From Clostridia bacterium (lineage in GTDB: Bacteria; Bacillota; Clostridia; Christensenellales; Aristaeellaceae), in assembly GCA_017458865.1 (NCBI GenBank), contig JAFSZW010000148.1:1-6389 (forward strand): a stretch of 6,389 nucleotides of DNA, written 5' to 3'. Positions 1-5,920 of this stretch are shown one piece after another. Numbering within the stretch: the first letter of the stretch is position 1; every line of letters starts with the position of its first letter. The notes under the pieces were generated by a model that had not been told where the DNA came from, searched no databases, and saw only the letters and a list, made by a program, of their open reading frames with translations. The position numbers were made by a program, and so were the translations under genes.

Positions 1-532
1 CCAGGCTGAACATGACCGTCTGGCAACTGCTGTGCTGATTACAGACAGTCAGCAACTGGCAGATGCGGTAGCGCTTGAGATTGAAAACCAGCTCAGCACG
101 TTGCCCCGTGAGGAGATTGCCAGGACGTCCATTGAGAACAATGGCAAGATCATCCTGGTGGATACCCTTGAGGCGGGTGTCGCCCTCTCCAATGCGCTCG
201 CGCCGGAGCATCTTGAACTGTCCGTAGCGGAACCGGAAAAGCTTCTCCCGCTGGTTAAAAATGCCGGCAGTGTTTTTATGGGCCGCTGCTGTCCTGAGTC
301 GCTTGGCGATTATCTGGCAGGACCAAATCATATTCTGCCAACATCCGGTACAGCACGCTTTTCGAGCCCGCTCGGTGTGGATGACTTCATCAAGAAGACA
401 CAGTATACCTATTACACAAAGAATGCGCTTGAGGCAGTGGCGGATGATATTGCTGTGTTTGCCCGGGCTGAGGGCCTTGAGGCACATGCCAGGGCAGCGC
501 TTGTCCGCCGTACAGGGGAGGAACAGGCATGA
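1..532 (+). CDS. hisD: Histidinol dehydrogenase, C-terminal part (5' end outside window)
   Basis: HisD carries out the last two steps of histidine synthesis, the NAD-dependent oxidation of L-histidinol to L-histidine, as a cytosolic zinc enzyme. The frame is open from base 2 and 176 codons are visible; the window opens almost exactly at the residue equivalent to E. coli Q259 and ends near the usual family C-terminus. All four zinc ligands of the family are present: Q and H in the opening QAEHD, D in GDYLAGPNH (codon 308-310), and H in EGLEAHARAA. The catalytic Glu-His pair is in PEHLEL (His codon 209-211) and the second active-site His is in GPNH (329-331). Spacing between these residues matches the E. 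coli enzyme (33 and 7 residues). A Cys-Cys pair in FMGRCCPESLGDY is uncommon but lies at no known catalytic position. The stop overlaps the hisC start by 4 bases. The assignment is secure; only the N-terminal part is missing. Confidence 0.97.
   Translation, partial: QAEHDRLATAVLITDSQQLADAVALEIENQLSTLPREEIARTSIENNGKIILVDTLEAGVALSNALAPEHLELSVAEPEKLLPLVKNAGSVFMGRCCPESLGDYLAGPNHILPTSGTARFSSPLGVDDFIKKTQYTYYTKNALEAVADDIAVFARAEGLEAHARAALVRRTGEEQA
515..521 (+). promoter_or_regulatory. Ribosome binding site of hisC
   Basis: GGGGAGG lies inside the 3' end of hisD, 7 bases before the hisC ATG at 529. It supports that start and shows that hisC can be initiated independently as well as by coupling to hisD termination. 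Confidence 0.8.
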
Positions 533-1587
533 GTCTTTTTCTGCGCAATGTGCACAGGGATCTGCCGGCATATGTGCCGGGTACCCATGAGGAGGGCAGT
601 GCATATGTCCGGCTCAATACCAACGAGTCACCATTTCCGCCGTCCAGTGATGTTCTTGAGAGCATTGCCCGTGAGAGTATCAACCTGAATTTCTACAATG
701 ACCCGGACTGCACCAGTCTGATCTCGGCACTTTCGGCACATGTGCATGTTGCCCCGGAAAACCTGATGGTCGGCAACGGTTCGGATCAGGTGCTGCAGCT
801 GGCTTTCCTGGCGTTTGCAGATGGCTTCATAACGCTGCCGGACATCACCTACAGCTATTATGATCTCTTCGCAGCGCTGTATGGGATAAAGCTCAGGCGG
901 ATTCCGCTCGAATCGGATTTTTCAATTGATCCGCTCAAGTACTGGAATGCAGGCAGCATGATCGTCTTTCCCAATCCCAATGCGCCGACCGGTCTTGCCC
1001 TGACACCAGAAACAATCCAGGGTATTCTTGAGCATAATCCGGATCAGGTGGTGCTCATTGATGAGGCATACGTGGATTTCGGCGCAGAAACAGTGATTCC
1101 GCTGATTGATCAGTACCCGAATTTGCTGGTGGTCAGAACATTCAGCAAATCCGGCTCAATGGCCGGCATACGGCTTGGATATGGTGCAGGCAGTGCCGGG
1201 CTCATTGCTGACCTGGCCAGAATCCGAAACGCCGTCGATCTGTATGGCGTCAACCGCCTCGCACAGGCAGCGGGCGTTGCAGCCTGCTCAAACTGGACCT
1301 ATTATGCCGATAACTGCCGGCTGATCATGCGGGAAAGAGCGAGGACGACGCAGGAACTGAGAGCGATGGGATTTACGGTGCTCGATTCGCTGGGCAACTT
1401 CATTTTTGCAAAACCGTCAGGCATTCCGGCAAGCGCGCTGCAGCAAGCGCTGGCACAGCGCGGCATCCTGGTCCGGCATTTCAGTGGGCCAAGAACGGAG
1501 GAATGGCTGAGGATCAGCATAGGCACGGCAGCGCAAATGAGCATGCTGATTGATGCCTGCAGGCAGATTCTCAAAACGGTCGTGTAA
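529..1587 (+). CDS. hisC: Histidinol-phosphate aminotransferase
   Basis: HisC is a PLP enzyme of aminotransferase fold type I (class I/II) that transfers an amino group from glutamate to imidazole acetol phosphate, giving L-histidinol phosphate. The product is 352 residues, normal for the family. Visible landmarks: LNTNESPFPP (29-38) at the substrate lid; GNGSDQ (82-87), whose backbone holds the PLP phosphate; NPNAPTG (149-155) containing the PLP-ring Asn; IDEAYVDF (177-184) with the Asp that pairs with the pyridine nitrogen; TFSKSGSMAGIRLGY (204-218) with Schiff-base Lys207 and phosphate-binding Arg215; and WLRISIGT (326-333) with Arg328 for the substrate carboxylate. The ATG start overlaps the hisD stop (ATGA) and has a good ribosome binding site. 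The TAA stop is followed by a 39-base gap to hisB that stays open in the same frame. Its position between hisD and hisB supports the HisC reading over other aminotransferases. Confidence 0.96.
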   Translation: MSLFLRNVHRDLPAYVPGTHEEGSAYVRLNTNESPFPPSSDVLESIARESINLNFYNDPDCTSLISALSAHVHVAPENLMVGNGSDQVLQLAFLAFADGFITLPDITYSYYDLFAALYGIKLRRIPLESDFSIDPLKYWNAGSMIVFPNPNAPTGLALTPETIQGILEHNPDQVVLIDEAYVDFGAETVIPLIDQYPNLLVVRTFSKSGSMAGIRLGYGAGSAGLIADLARIRNAVDLYGVNRLAQAAGVAACSNWTYYADNCRLIMRERARTTQELRAMGFTVLDSLGNFIFAKPSGIPASALQQALAQRGILVRHFSGPRTEEWLRISIGTAAQMSMLIDACRQILKTVV

Positions 1588-1612
1588 GGGACTGGCAGGG
1601 CTTATTTAAGAT

Positions 1613-1619
1613 GTGGGGG
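1613..1619 (+). promoter_or_regulatory. Probable ribosome binding site of hisB (degenerate)
   Basis: GTGGGGG, 7 bases before the GTG at 1627, is the only purine-rich stretch in the right place. It lacks the A of GGAGG, so initiation here may be weaker than at hisC or hisIE. Confidence 0.5.
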
Positions 1620-1626
1620 CGATTTC

Positions 1627-2217
1627 GTGAGGAAGGCAGAAAGAACACGGAGAACTGCGGAGACAGTCATTTCCTGCTCAATCAATCTTGATGGAACGGG
1701 CGAGAACAACATTGCGACAAGTGTAGGGTTTCTTGATCATATGCTGACGCTGTTTGCGGTACACGGACGATTTGACCTGAACGTTTCCTGTCAGGGAGAT
1801 ACCTGGGTGGACGATCATCACAGTGTCGAGGACATCGGGATTGTGCTGGGCATCTGTCTGGCGGATGCGCTTGGCGATAAACGGGGCATCCGGCGCTACG
1901 GCTCCATGTGGCTTCCTATGGATGAGGCGCTGGTTCTGTGCGCACTGGACCTCTCGGGACGCACTTCCATGAACATGGATGTGCGCTTTGAGACGGAAAA
2001 GATCGGGACGTTTGATACCCAGCTGATTAAGGAGTTTTTCCTGGGATTGACGCGGGCATGTCCCATGAGCCTCCATTTTCTCAAAATGGCGGGCGAAAAT
2101 TCGCACCACATTGCGGAGGCAATGTTTAAGGGATTCGGGCGCGCGCTTTCAGAGGCGGTGGAAATTGATCCGCGTCTTAACAATGCGGTGCCATCTTCCA
2201 AGGGGGTGCTGGCGTGA
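1627..2217 (+). CDS. hisB: Imidazoleglycerol-phosphate dehydratase (monofunctional)
   Basis: HisB dehydrates imidazole glycerol phosphate to imidazole acetol phosphate; the family enzyme is a manganese-dependent 24-mer. The product has 196 residues, the length of the stand-alone dehydratase, with no HAD phosphatase domain of the enterobacterial type. The two metal-binding half-repeats are clear: DHML (37-40) and DDHHSVEDIGI (62-72) in the first, SHHIAEA (159-165) in the second. Other family signatures are LDGTG (21-25), GDKRGIRRYG (83-92), PMDEALV (97-103) and the C-terminal PSSKGVL (189-195). The GTG start gives the typical N-terminus MRKAERTRRTAET; the ATG at 1611 is out of frame. The preceding G-run at 1615-1619 is a weaker ribosome binding site than those of hisC or hisIE. 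The last four bases, GTGA, also start hisH. Confidence 0.97.
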   Translation: MRKAERTRRTAETVISCSINLDGTGENNIATSVGFLDHMLTLFAVHGRFDLNVSCQGDTWVDDHHSVEDIGIVLGICLADALGDKRGIRRYGSMWLPMDEALVLCALDLSGRTSMNMDVRFETEKIGTFDTQLIKEFFLGLTRACPMSLHFLKMAGENSHHIAEAMFKGFGRALSEAVEIDPRLNNAVPSSKGVLA

Positions 2218-2819
2218 TCGGGATTATAGATTACGGGGTCGGGAATCTCTTTTCCCTGATTTCATCTTTCAGAATGATTGGGGAAAAGGCCGAGGTGATC
2301 GCAAAGCCTGAGGCTGTCGGCAGTGCCGACAAACTGATTCTCCCGGGCGTTGGCGCGTTTGGCGATGCCAGAGCAAAACTGGCAGAGCACGGGATGGACG
2401 AGGCTGTGATTGAGGCGGCAAAGCAGGGAAAACCACTGCTTGGCATCTGCCTTGGTATGCAGATGCTCTTTGATGCCTCTGAGGAATTCGGATTGACGGA
2501 TGGGCTTGGACTCATCCCGGGCCGCATCACAGCGATGCAGCCAAGGCTGCCGGATGGGCTCAAAGTGCCTCAGATCGGGTGGAACGCCCTTTCGATGCGG
2601 GAACATCCGCTGTTTGCGGGCATTCCCCAGGGCGCCTGCGTCTACTTTGTGCACAGCTTTTCTGCCACGGACTGCGAGAGAGATACGATTGCGACGACGG
2701 AATACGGAATCAGCATCACAGCTGCCGCCGCAAGGGACAATGTCATGGGGACTCAGTTCCACCCTGAAAAAAGCGGACGGATCGGGCTCTCCATTCTTAC
2801 CAATTTCTGCAGTCTCTGA
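2214..2819 (+). CDS. hisH: Imidazole glycerol phosphate synthase, glutaminase subunit
   Basis: HisH is the class I glutamine amidotransferase subunit that hydrolyses glutamine and passes ammonia to HisF. The product has 201 residues, normal for the family. The catalytic triad is complete: nucleophile Cys79 in GICLGMQ (77-83), and His183 and Glu185 in QFHPEKSG (181-188). The oxyanion-strand motif LPGVGAF is at 43-49, PQIGWN at 119-124 and YFVHSF at 144-149. The N-terminus IGIIDYGVGN is the canonical start of the family, which fixes GTG 2214 as the initiation codon. That GTG overlaps the hisB TGA, and AGGGGGTG at 2201-2208 serves as a G-rich ribosome binding site inside hisB. A 37-base gap separates it from hisA, so its partner hisF is two genes downstream. 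Confidence 0.97.
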   Translation: MIGIIDYGVGNLFSLISSFRMIGEKAEVIAKPEAVGSADKLILPGVGAFGDARAKLAEHGMDEAVIEAAKQGKPLLGICLGMQMLFDASEEFGLTDGLGLIPGRITAMQPRLPDGLKVPQIGWNALSMREHPLFAGIPQGACVYFVHSFSATDCERDTIATTEYGISITAAAARDNVMGTQFHPEKSGRIGLSILTNFCSL

Positions 2820-2820
2820 T

Positions 2821-2856
2821 ATATCGTGAATCATCATAAACGATGACGAGGTCATT
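2821..2856 (+). promoter_or_regulatory. hisH-hisA gap with hairpins around the hisA ribosome binding site
   Basis: The gap contains the only visible hisA ribosome binding site, GAGG at 2848-2851, 5 bases before the ATG. ATGAC (2843-2847) is a perfect inverted repeat of GTCAT (2851-2855) with a 3-base loop, so the site lies in the loop and stem of a small hairpin. Two other 5-base pairings compete with it: TCATC 2831-2835 with GATGA 2842-2846, and ATCGT 2823-2827 with ACGAT 2840-2844. The pairings are seen directly; any control of hisA translation is inference. Confidence 0.35.
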
Positions 2857-3573
2857 ATGGAAATCTTTCCGGCAATTGATTTACTTAAGGGTCAGGTGGT
2901 CCGCCTCGAACGAGGGGACTACGAGCGGGTGACTGTTTACGCCGATGATCCCCTCAGCATTGCTGAGACGTTTACCGCATCCGGGGCACATTATCTGCAC
3001 TGCGTTGACCTGGACGGCGCCAGGGACGGGACCATGGTTAATGCTGACTGCGTGCGGCGCCTGGTCCGCTACTCCGGCATGCAGGTGGAAATCGGAGGCG
3101 GTATACGGACGGAGGAAACCATCCGGGAATACCTTGACTGCGGTGTCTGGCGCGTGATTCTCGGCACCATTGCGGTGCGTGACCCTGACTTTACCGCGCG
3201 GATGCTGGCCAGATACGGCGAACAGATCGCCATTGGCGTTGACATCCGGGATGGTGTTGTCGCGGTCAGCGGCTGGCGCGAAACAGGCAATATCCGGTGC
3301 GAGGCATTCCTTGACCAGCTTAAGGCCCAGGGTGCACGCGGCCTGATTGTCACAGACATCTCAAAGGACGGCATGCTTTCCGGAACGAACCGGGCACTTT
3401 ATGCGCAGCTGCTGAGCGACTATCCGTCCTTTACGATTACGGCATCCGGCGGCGTTTCAAGCATTGACGATGTCCTGGCGCTTCGCAGTATCGGCATGTA
3501 CGGGGCAATCATCGGGAAAGCGTATTATGAAGGGAAAATCAATCTCGCAGAAGCGGTTGAGGTGGCAAAATGA
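2857..3573 (+). CDS. hisA: ProFAR isomerase (phosphoribosylformimino-AICAR-phosphate isomerase)
   Basis: HisA performs the Amadori rearrangement of ProFAR to PRFAR, the substrate of the HisH-HisF synthase. It is a single-domain (beta/alpha)8 barrel of 238 residues. Both halves show the duplicated half-barrel pattern: catalytic Asp8 in FPAIDLLKGQVVRL and Asp129 in GVDIRDG. Phosphate is bound by GGGIR (80-84) in the first half and ASGGV (196-200) in the second. TDISKDGMLSG (166-176) supplies the conserved Thr and Asp near the active site. PriA, the bifunctional HisA/TrpF of actinobacteria, is an alternative family member, but the full Bacillota-type his operon favours plain HisA. The ATG is preceded by GAGG at 2848-2851, which lies within a small hairpin. 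The stop overlaps the hisF start by 4 bases (ATGA). Confidence 0.96.
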   Translation: MEIFPAIDLLKGQVVRLERGDYERVTVYADDPLSIAETFTASGAHYLHCVDLDGARDGTMVNADCVRRLVRYSGMQVEIGGGIRTEETIREYLDCGVWRVILGTIAVRDPDFTARMLARYGEQIAIGVDIRDGVVAVSGWRETGNIRCEAFLDQLKAQGARGLIVTDISKDGMLSGTNRALYAQLLSDYPSFTITASGGVSSIDDVLALRSIGMYGAIIGKAYYEGKINLAEAVEVAK

Positions 3574-4331
3574 TCACAAAACGAATCATTCCCTGTCTTG
3601 ATGTGCGCGACGGGCGCGTGGTCAAGGGTGTCCGCTTTCAGGGACTGTCAGATGTCTCAGATCCGGTGGACCTGGCCAGGGCATACTCGGAAAACGGCGC
3701 GGATGAACTGGTTTTCTATGATATCACTGCCTCTGCAGAGGGACGGAAACTCTTTACGGATGTTCTGCGCCGTGCGGCTGCCACGATCTTCATCCCGCTG
3801 ACGGTTGGCGGCGGTATCTCGACAGTATCGGATTTTGAGCGTGTCCTGAGTAGCGGTGCGGATAAGGTCAGCGTCAACTCAGGCGCAATCACGAACCCGG
3901 AACTGATCGGGGAAGCAGCGAAGAAGTATGGCAGCCAGTGTGTTGTGCTGAGCGTGGATGCGGCACGGGTTAACGGAACCTTCCATGTATTCCGCAATGG
4001 CGGCCGCATTGATACGGGCATTGATGCGCTTGAATGGATCCGCCGTGGAATCGGTGAGGGTGCGGGCGAGATCGTGCTCAATTCCATTGATACGGACGGC
4101 GTTCGGAAGGGCTTTGATCTGCCCATGCTGGAAGCGGTCTGTGCGTTCGCGGATGTTCCTGTCATCGCATCAGGCGGTGCGGGCGGCATCCAGGATTTCA
4201 TCACCCTCTTTAAAACGGTGCCGGCGGTGGATGCCGGTTTGGCGGCGTCGATCTTCCATTTCGGCGAGGTCACGATAGAGGCACTCAAGAATGAACTGGA
4301 TGCCGCGGGCATTCTGGTCAGGAGGACATAA
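3570..4331 (+). CDS. hisF: Imidazole glycerol phosphate synthase, cyclase subunit
   Basis: HisF uses ammonia delivered by HisH to convert PRFAR into imidazole glycerol phosphate and AICAR. It is a (beta/alpha)8 barrel of 253 residues, the same length and numbering as the Thermotoga maritima enzyme. Catalytic Asp11 (IPCLDVRDG) and Asp130 (LSVDAARV) are present, as are Lys19 (VVKGVRF) and Asp176 (IDTDG). The four residues that gate the ammonia tunnel at the barrel base, Arg5, Glu46, Lys99 and Glu167, are all conserved. Phosphate loops are GGGIS (80-84) and ASGGAGG (200-206). Residue 132 is Ala where T. maritima has Lys. The ATG overlaps the hisA stop, with GAGGTG at 3559-3564 as ribosome binding site. 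Only one base separates the stop from hisIE. Confidence 0.97.
   Translation: MITKRIIPCLDVRDGRVVKGVRFQGLSDVSDPVDLARAYSENGADELVFYDITASAEGRKLFTDVLRRAAATIFIPLTVGGGISTVSDFERVLSSGADKVSVNSGAITNPELIGEAAKKYGSQCVVLSVDAARVNGTFHVFRNGGRIDTGIDALEWIRRGIGEGAGEIVLNSIDTDGVRKGFDLPMLEAVCAFADVPVIASGGAGGIQDFITLFKTVPAVDAGLAASIFHFGEVTIEALKNELDAAGILVRRT
4321..4325 (+). promoter_or_regulatory. Ribosome binding site that decides the hisIE start
   Basis: GGAGG inside the last codons of hisF, 7 bases before ATG 4333, marks the true hisIE start. An in-frame ATG at 4291 would add 14 residues unlike the family and lie wholly inside hisF. Confidence 0.85.
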
Positions 4332-4332
4332 T

Positions 4333-4980
4333 ATGATTGATATAAACGAACTGAAATTCGATGCGCAGGGCCTGATTCCTGCCATCGTGGTGGATACTGA
4401 AAGCAAAAAGGTGCTGACTCTTGCCTACATGAACCGGGAGAGTCTGGGCATTTCCATGGAAAAAGGGCTGACCTGTTTCTACTCCCGCAGCAGACAGACG
4501 CTGTGGCTCAAGGGTGAGACGAGCGGGAATTACCAGCACATTGTCTCCATCACAGCTGACTGTGACCGGGATGCGCTGGTTGTTGAGGTTCGAAAGGACG
4601 GGCCTGCCTGCCATCTGGGGACGGATTCCTGTTTCAATGATCTGGTCTACGAAGGCGAGGAGTCACCGGCCTTCCGGTATGAGGACCTCATGGAAATGCT
4701 GAAAGGGCGCAAGGCTTCTCCCGTTGAGGGTTCCTACACGTCCTACCTCTTTGGCAAGGGCCTTGACAAGATCCTCAAAAAGGTCGGCGAGGAGACGACG
4801 GAGGTCATCATTTCGGCAAAGGATCAGGACAGGGCAAACACGATTTACGAAATCGGGGATCTCATGTACCACGTTATGGTCCTGATGATTGAGGCAGGTA
4901 TAAGCCTTGATGATATCAGGAAAGAGATGGCCGGCCGTCATGTGATTGACAGGAAAGTCAAACAGGAGAAAATGCGTTGA
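4333..4980 (+). CDS. hisIE: Bifunctional phosphoribosyl-AMP cyclohydrolase / phosphoribosyl-ATP pyrophosphohydrolase
   Basis: This fusion carries out steps 2 and 3 of the pathway: the HisE part hydrolyses PR-ATP to PR-AMP and the HisI part opens the adenine ring to give ProFAR. The product has 215 residues. The HisI domain is about 1-110: LAYMNRES (30-37), FYSRSRQTLW (49-58), the metal-binding DCDRDAL (76-82) where the family usually has DCDGDAL, and the zinc cysteines in GPACHLG (Cys93) and DSCF (Cys100). The HisE domain is about 115-215: SYTSYLF (134-140), KKVGEETTEVIISAK (149-163) with the acidic metal ligands, and EIGDLMYHVMVL (173-184). The order HisI then HisE is the usual fusion order. 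The start at 4333 follows a strong GGAGG one base after the hisF stop. The stop overlaps the hisK TTG by 4 bases. Confidence 0.96.
   Translation: MIDINELKFDAQGLIPAIVVDTESKKVLTLAYMNRESLGISMEKGLTCFYSRSRQTLWLKGETSGNYQHIVSITADCDRDALVVEVRKDGPACHLGTDSCFNDLVYEGEESPAFRYEDLMEMLKGRKASPVEGSYTSYLFGKGLDKILKKVGEETTEVIISAKDQDRANTIYEIGDLMYHVMVLMIEAGISLDDIRKEMAGRHVIDRKVKQEKMR
4964..4969 (+). promoter_or_regulatory. Ribosome binding site supporting the hisK TTG start
   Basis: AGGAGA within the hisIE 3' end, 8 bases before TTG 4977. The nearest upstream ATG (4972) is in the hisIE frame and meets a stop two codons later, so it cannot start hisK. The next in-frame ATG lies inside the metal motif. Confidence 0.7.
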
Positions 4981-5804
4981 TTACAAAGCAGAATCTGCAC
5001 ATGCATTCCGTCTGGGATGACGGACATGACACATGTCTTGACATGCTTGAGGCCTGCCGGGCCATCGGCTTTACCTCCGCCGGCGTCAGCCTCCACAGTC
5101 CAATGCCTTTTACAAATGACTGGGCGCCTGGTGCTGATGGGGTGCAGCCCTATATCCGTGAGCTTGCCGGGCTCAAAGGACGGTTTCAAAAGGACTTTCG
5201 CGTACTGGCCGGAATTGAATGGGATGTGCTCTCCGATCCTGCGCTTATGGACGGCTTTGATTACGTGATCGGATCCGTGCACCATCTGCCTGTTAAAGAT
5301 GTGCCGCCGAGTGTGGATAATACACCGGAGGAACTCAGGCAAACGGTGAACGAACACTTTGGCGGCGATGCGGATGCTGCGGCAGCCTGTTATTTCAGGG
5401 AACTCCTGAAAGTGGCTGCCGAGCCCCGTGTTCAGATCTGCGGGCATTTTGATCTGCTGCTCAAGTTTAATGAGCAACAGCGCATCTTTAATCCGGAAAG
5501 CTGTGCATACCAGGTTGCAGCAAAAACTGCGCTTGATGCACTTCTTGATGCCGGCAAGGTGTTTGAGATCAATACCGGCGCAATATCCCGCGGCTGGCGA
5601 TCCGTTCCATATCCTGAGCGCAGATGGCTCACGGAGATTGCAAAGAGGGGCGGTCAGGTGCTGCTTGCCTCGGATGCACATCGGGCAGCGCATGTTGCCA
5701 CATTCTTTGAGGAATCGGAGATGCTTTTGCGATCGCTTGGCTTTGATCATGTCGTTGAGCTCGCAGCTGACGGGACGTTTGTTCCGGTTTCCCTGTCAGT
5801 GTAG
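4977..5804 (+). CDS. hisK: Histidinol-phosphatase, PHP family
   Basis: This enzyme hydrolyses L-histidinol phosphate to L-histidinol, the step between HisC and HisD. Bacillota commonly use this PHP-type enzyme (HisK/YtvP) instead of the HAD domain of enterobacterial HisB, and hisB here has no such domain. The product has 275 residues. The PHP metal-binding motifs appear in order: HMH (8-10) followed by DDG (14-16), His40 (SLHS), Glu81 (AGIEWD), His102-His103 (GSVHHLP), His157 with Asp159 (CGHFDLL), and Asp233 with His235 (SDAHR). INTGAISRGWR (198-208) is typical of this histidinol-phosphatase group. The TTG start at 4977 overlaps the hisIE stop and keeps the N-terminus up to HMHS, which a later ATG would destroy. 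Other PHP phosphoesterases are possible in principle, but last place in a his operon makes the histidinol phosphate role strong. Confidence 0.94.
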   Translation: MITKQNLHMHSVWDDGHDTCLDMLEACRAIGFTSAGVSLHSPMPFTNDWAPGADGVQPYIRELAGLKGRFQKDFRVLAGIEWDVLSDPALMDGFDYVIGSVHHLPVKDVPPSVDNTPEELRQTVNEHFGGDADAAAACYFRELLKVAAEPRVQICGHFDLLLKFNEQQRIFNPESCAYQVAAKTALDALLDAGKVFEINTGAISRGWRSVPYPERRWLTEIAKRGGQVLLASDAHRAAHVATFFEESEMLLRSLGFDHVVELAADGTFVPVSLSV

Positions 5805-5810
5805 CCGACT

Positions 5811-5839
5811 GTGGGCATCATCCGGAGCATGCCCGCTTT
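5811..5839 (+). terminator. Probable intrinsic terminator of the his operon
   Basis: GTGGGCAT (5811-5818) pairs with ATGCCCGC (5829-5836) to form an 8-pair stem with one G-U pair and a 10-base loop containing TCCGGA. TTT and then CATCAT follow, so the T-tract is short. It starts 6 bases after the hisK stop, where an operon terminator would be expected. Termination may be incomplete. Confidence 0.5.
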
Positions 5840-5907
5840 CATCATGGCAGATATGTTGGTCCGAAGCGGTACGTGTTCCCAATATCCGGTAATCAGATTA
5901 TCTTGAA

Positions 5908-5915
5908 AGAGGTGG
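5908..5915 (+). promoter_or_regulatory. Ribosome binding site of the last gene
   Basis: AGAGGTGG, 5 bases before ATG 5921, closely matches the full anti-16S complement. It supports both the start codon and the reality of the open frame that follows. Confidence 0.75.
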
Positions 5916-5920
5916 ATATC

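Larger units (their letters stand above)
5805..5920 (+). other. Intergenic region between hisK and the last gene
   Basis: This 116-base region holds the terminator-like hairpin at 5811-5839, an 11-base palindrome at 5890-5900 and the ribosome binding site of the last gene at 5908-5915. A weak promoter-like pair is present, TTCCCA (5876-5881) and TATCTT (5899-5904) 17 bases apart, each with four of six consensus bases. It would start transcription at or inside the ribosome binding site, so it is not a convincing promoter. I see no gene here. Confidence 0.5.

Noticed and set aside
276..300. Cys-Cys pair in the hisD motif FMGRCCPESLGDY as a possible extra metal site
   Set aside because: The normal zinc ligands (Gln, His, Asp, His) are all present and the surrounding motif is ordinary, so this looks like sequence variation.
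1429..1450. Direct repeat of GCAAGCGC (1429-1436 and 1443-1450) in hisC
   Set aside because: It encodes an Ala/Gln-rich helix (ASALQQALAQ) in which repeated codons are expected. There are only two short copies and no sign of a mobile or regulatory repeat.
1611..1613. ATG upstream of hisB as its start
   Set aside because: It is 16 bases before the GTG and out of frame with hisB. The GTG at 1627 gives the canonical HisB N-terminus.
3716..4312. Open frame on the - strand opposite hisF (about 198 codons)
   Set aside because: Its product is Ser/Pro/Ala-rich without domain features. It lies entirely opposite hisF, whose catalytic residues are complete.
4291..4332. Upstream in-frame ATG as an alternative hisIE start
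   Set aside because: It would add 14 residues unlike the HisI family and lie wholly inside hisF. The GGAGG at 4321-4325 clearly serves ATG 4333.
4938..5750. Long open frame on the - strand opposite hisK (about 270 codons)
   Set aside because: It is wholly antisense to hisK, whose PHP motifs are intact. Its product is rich in Cys, His and Lys with no recognisable domain, as expected of a mirror frame in GC-biased coding sequence.
5876..5904. Promoter-like TTCCCA-17-TATCTT before the last gene
   Set aside because: Both hexamers match only four of six consensus bases, and transcription would begin around 5911, inside the ribosome binding site. It is not called as a promoter.
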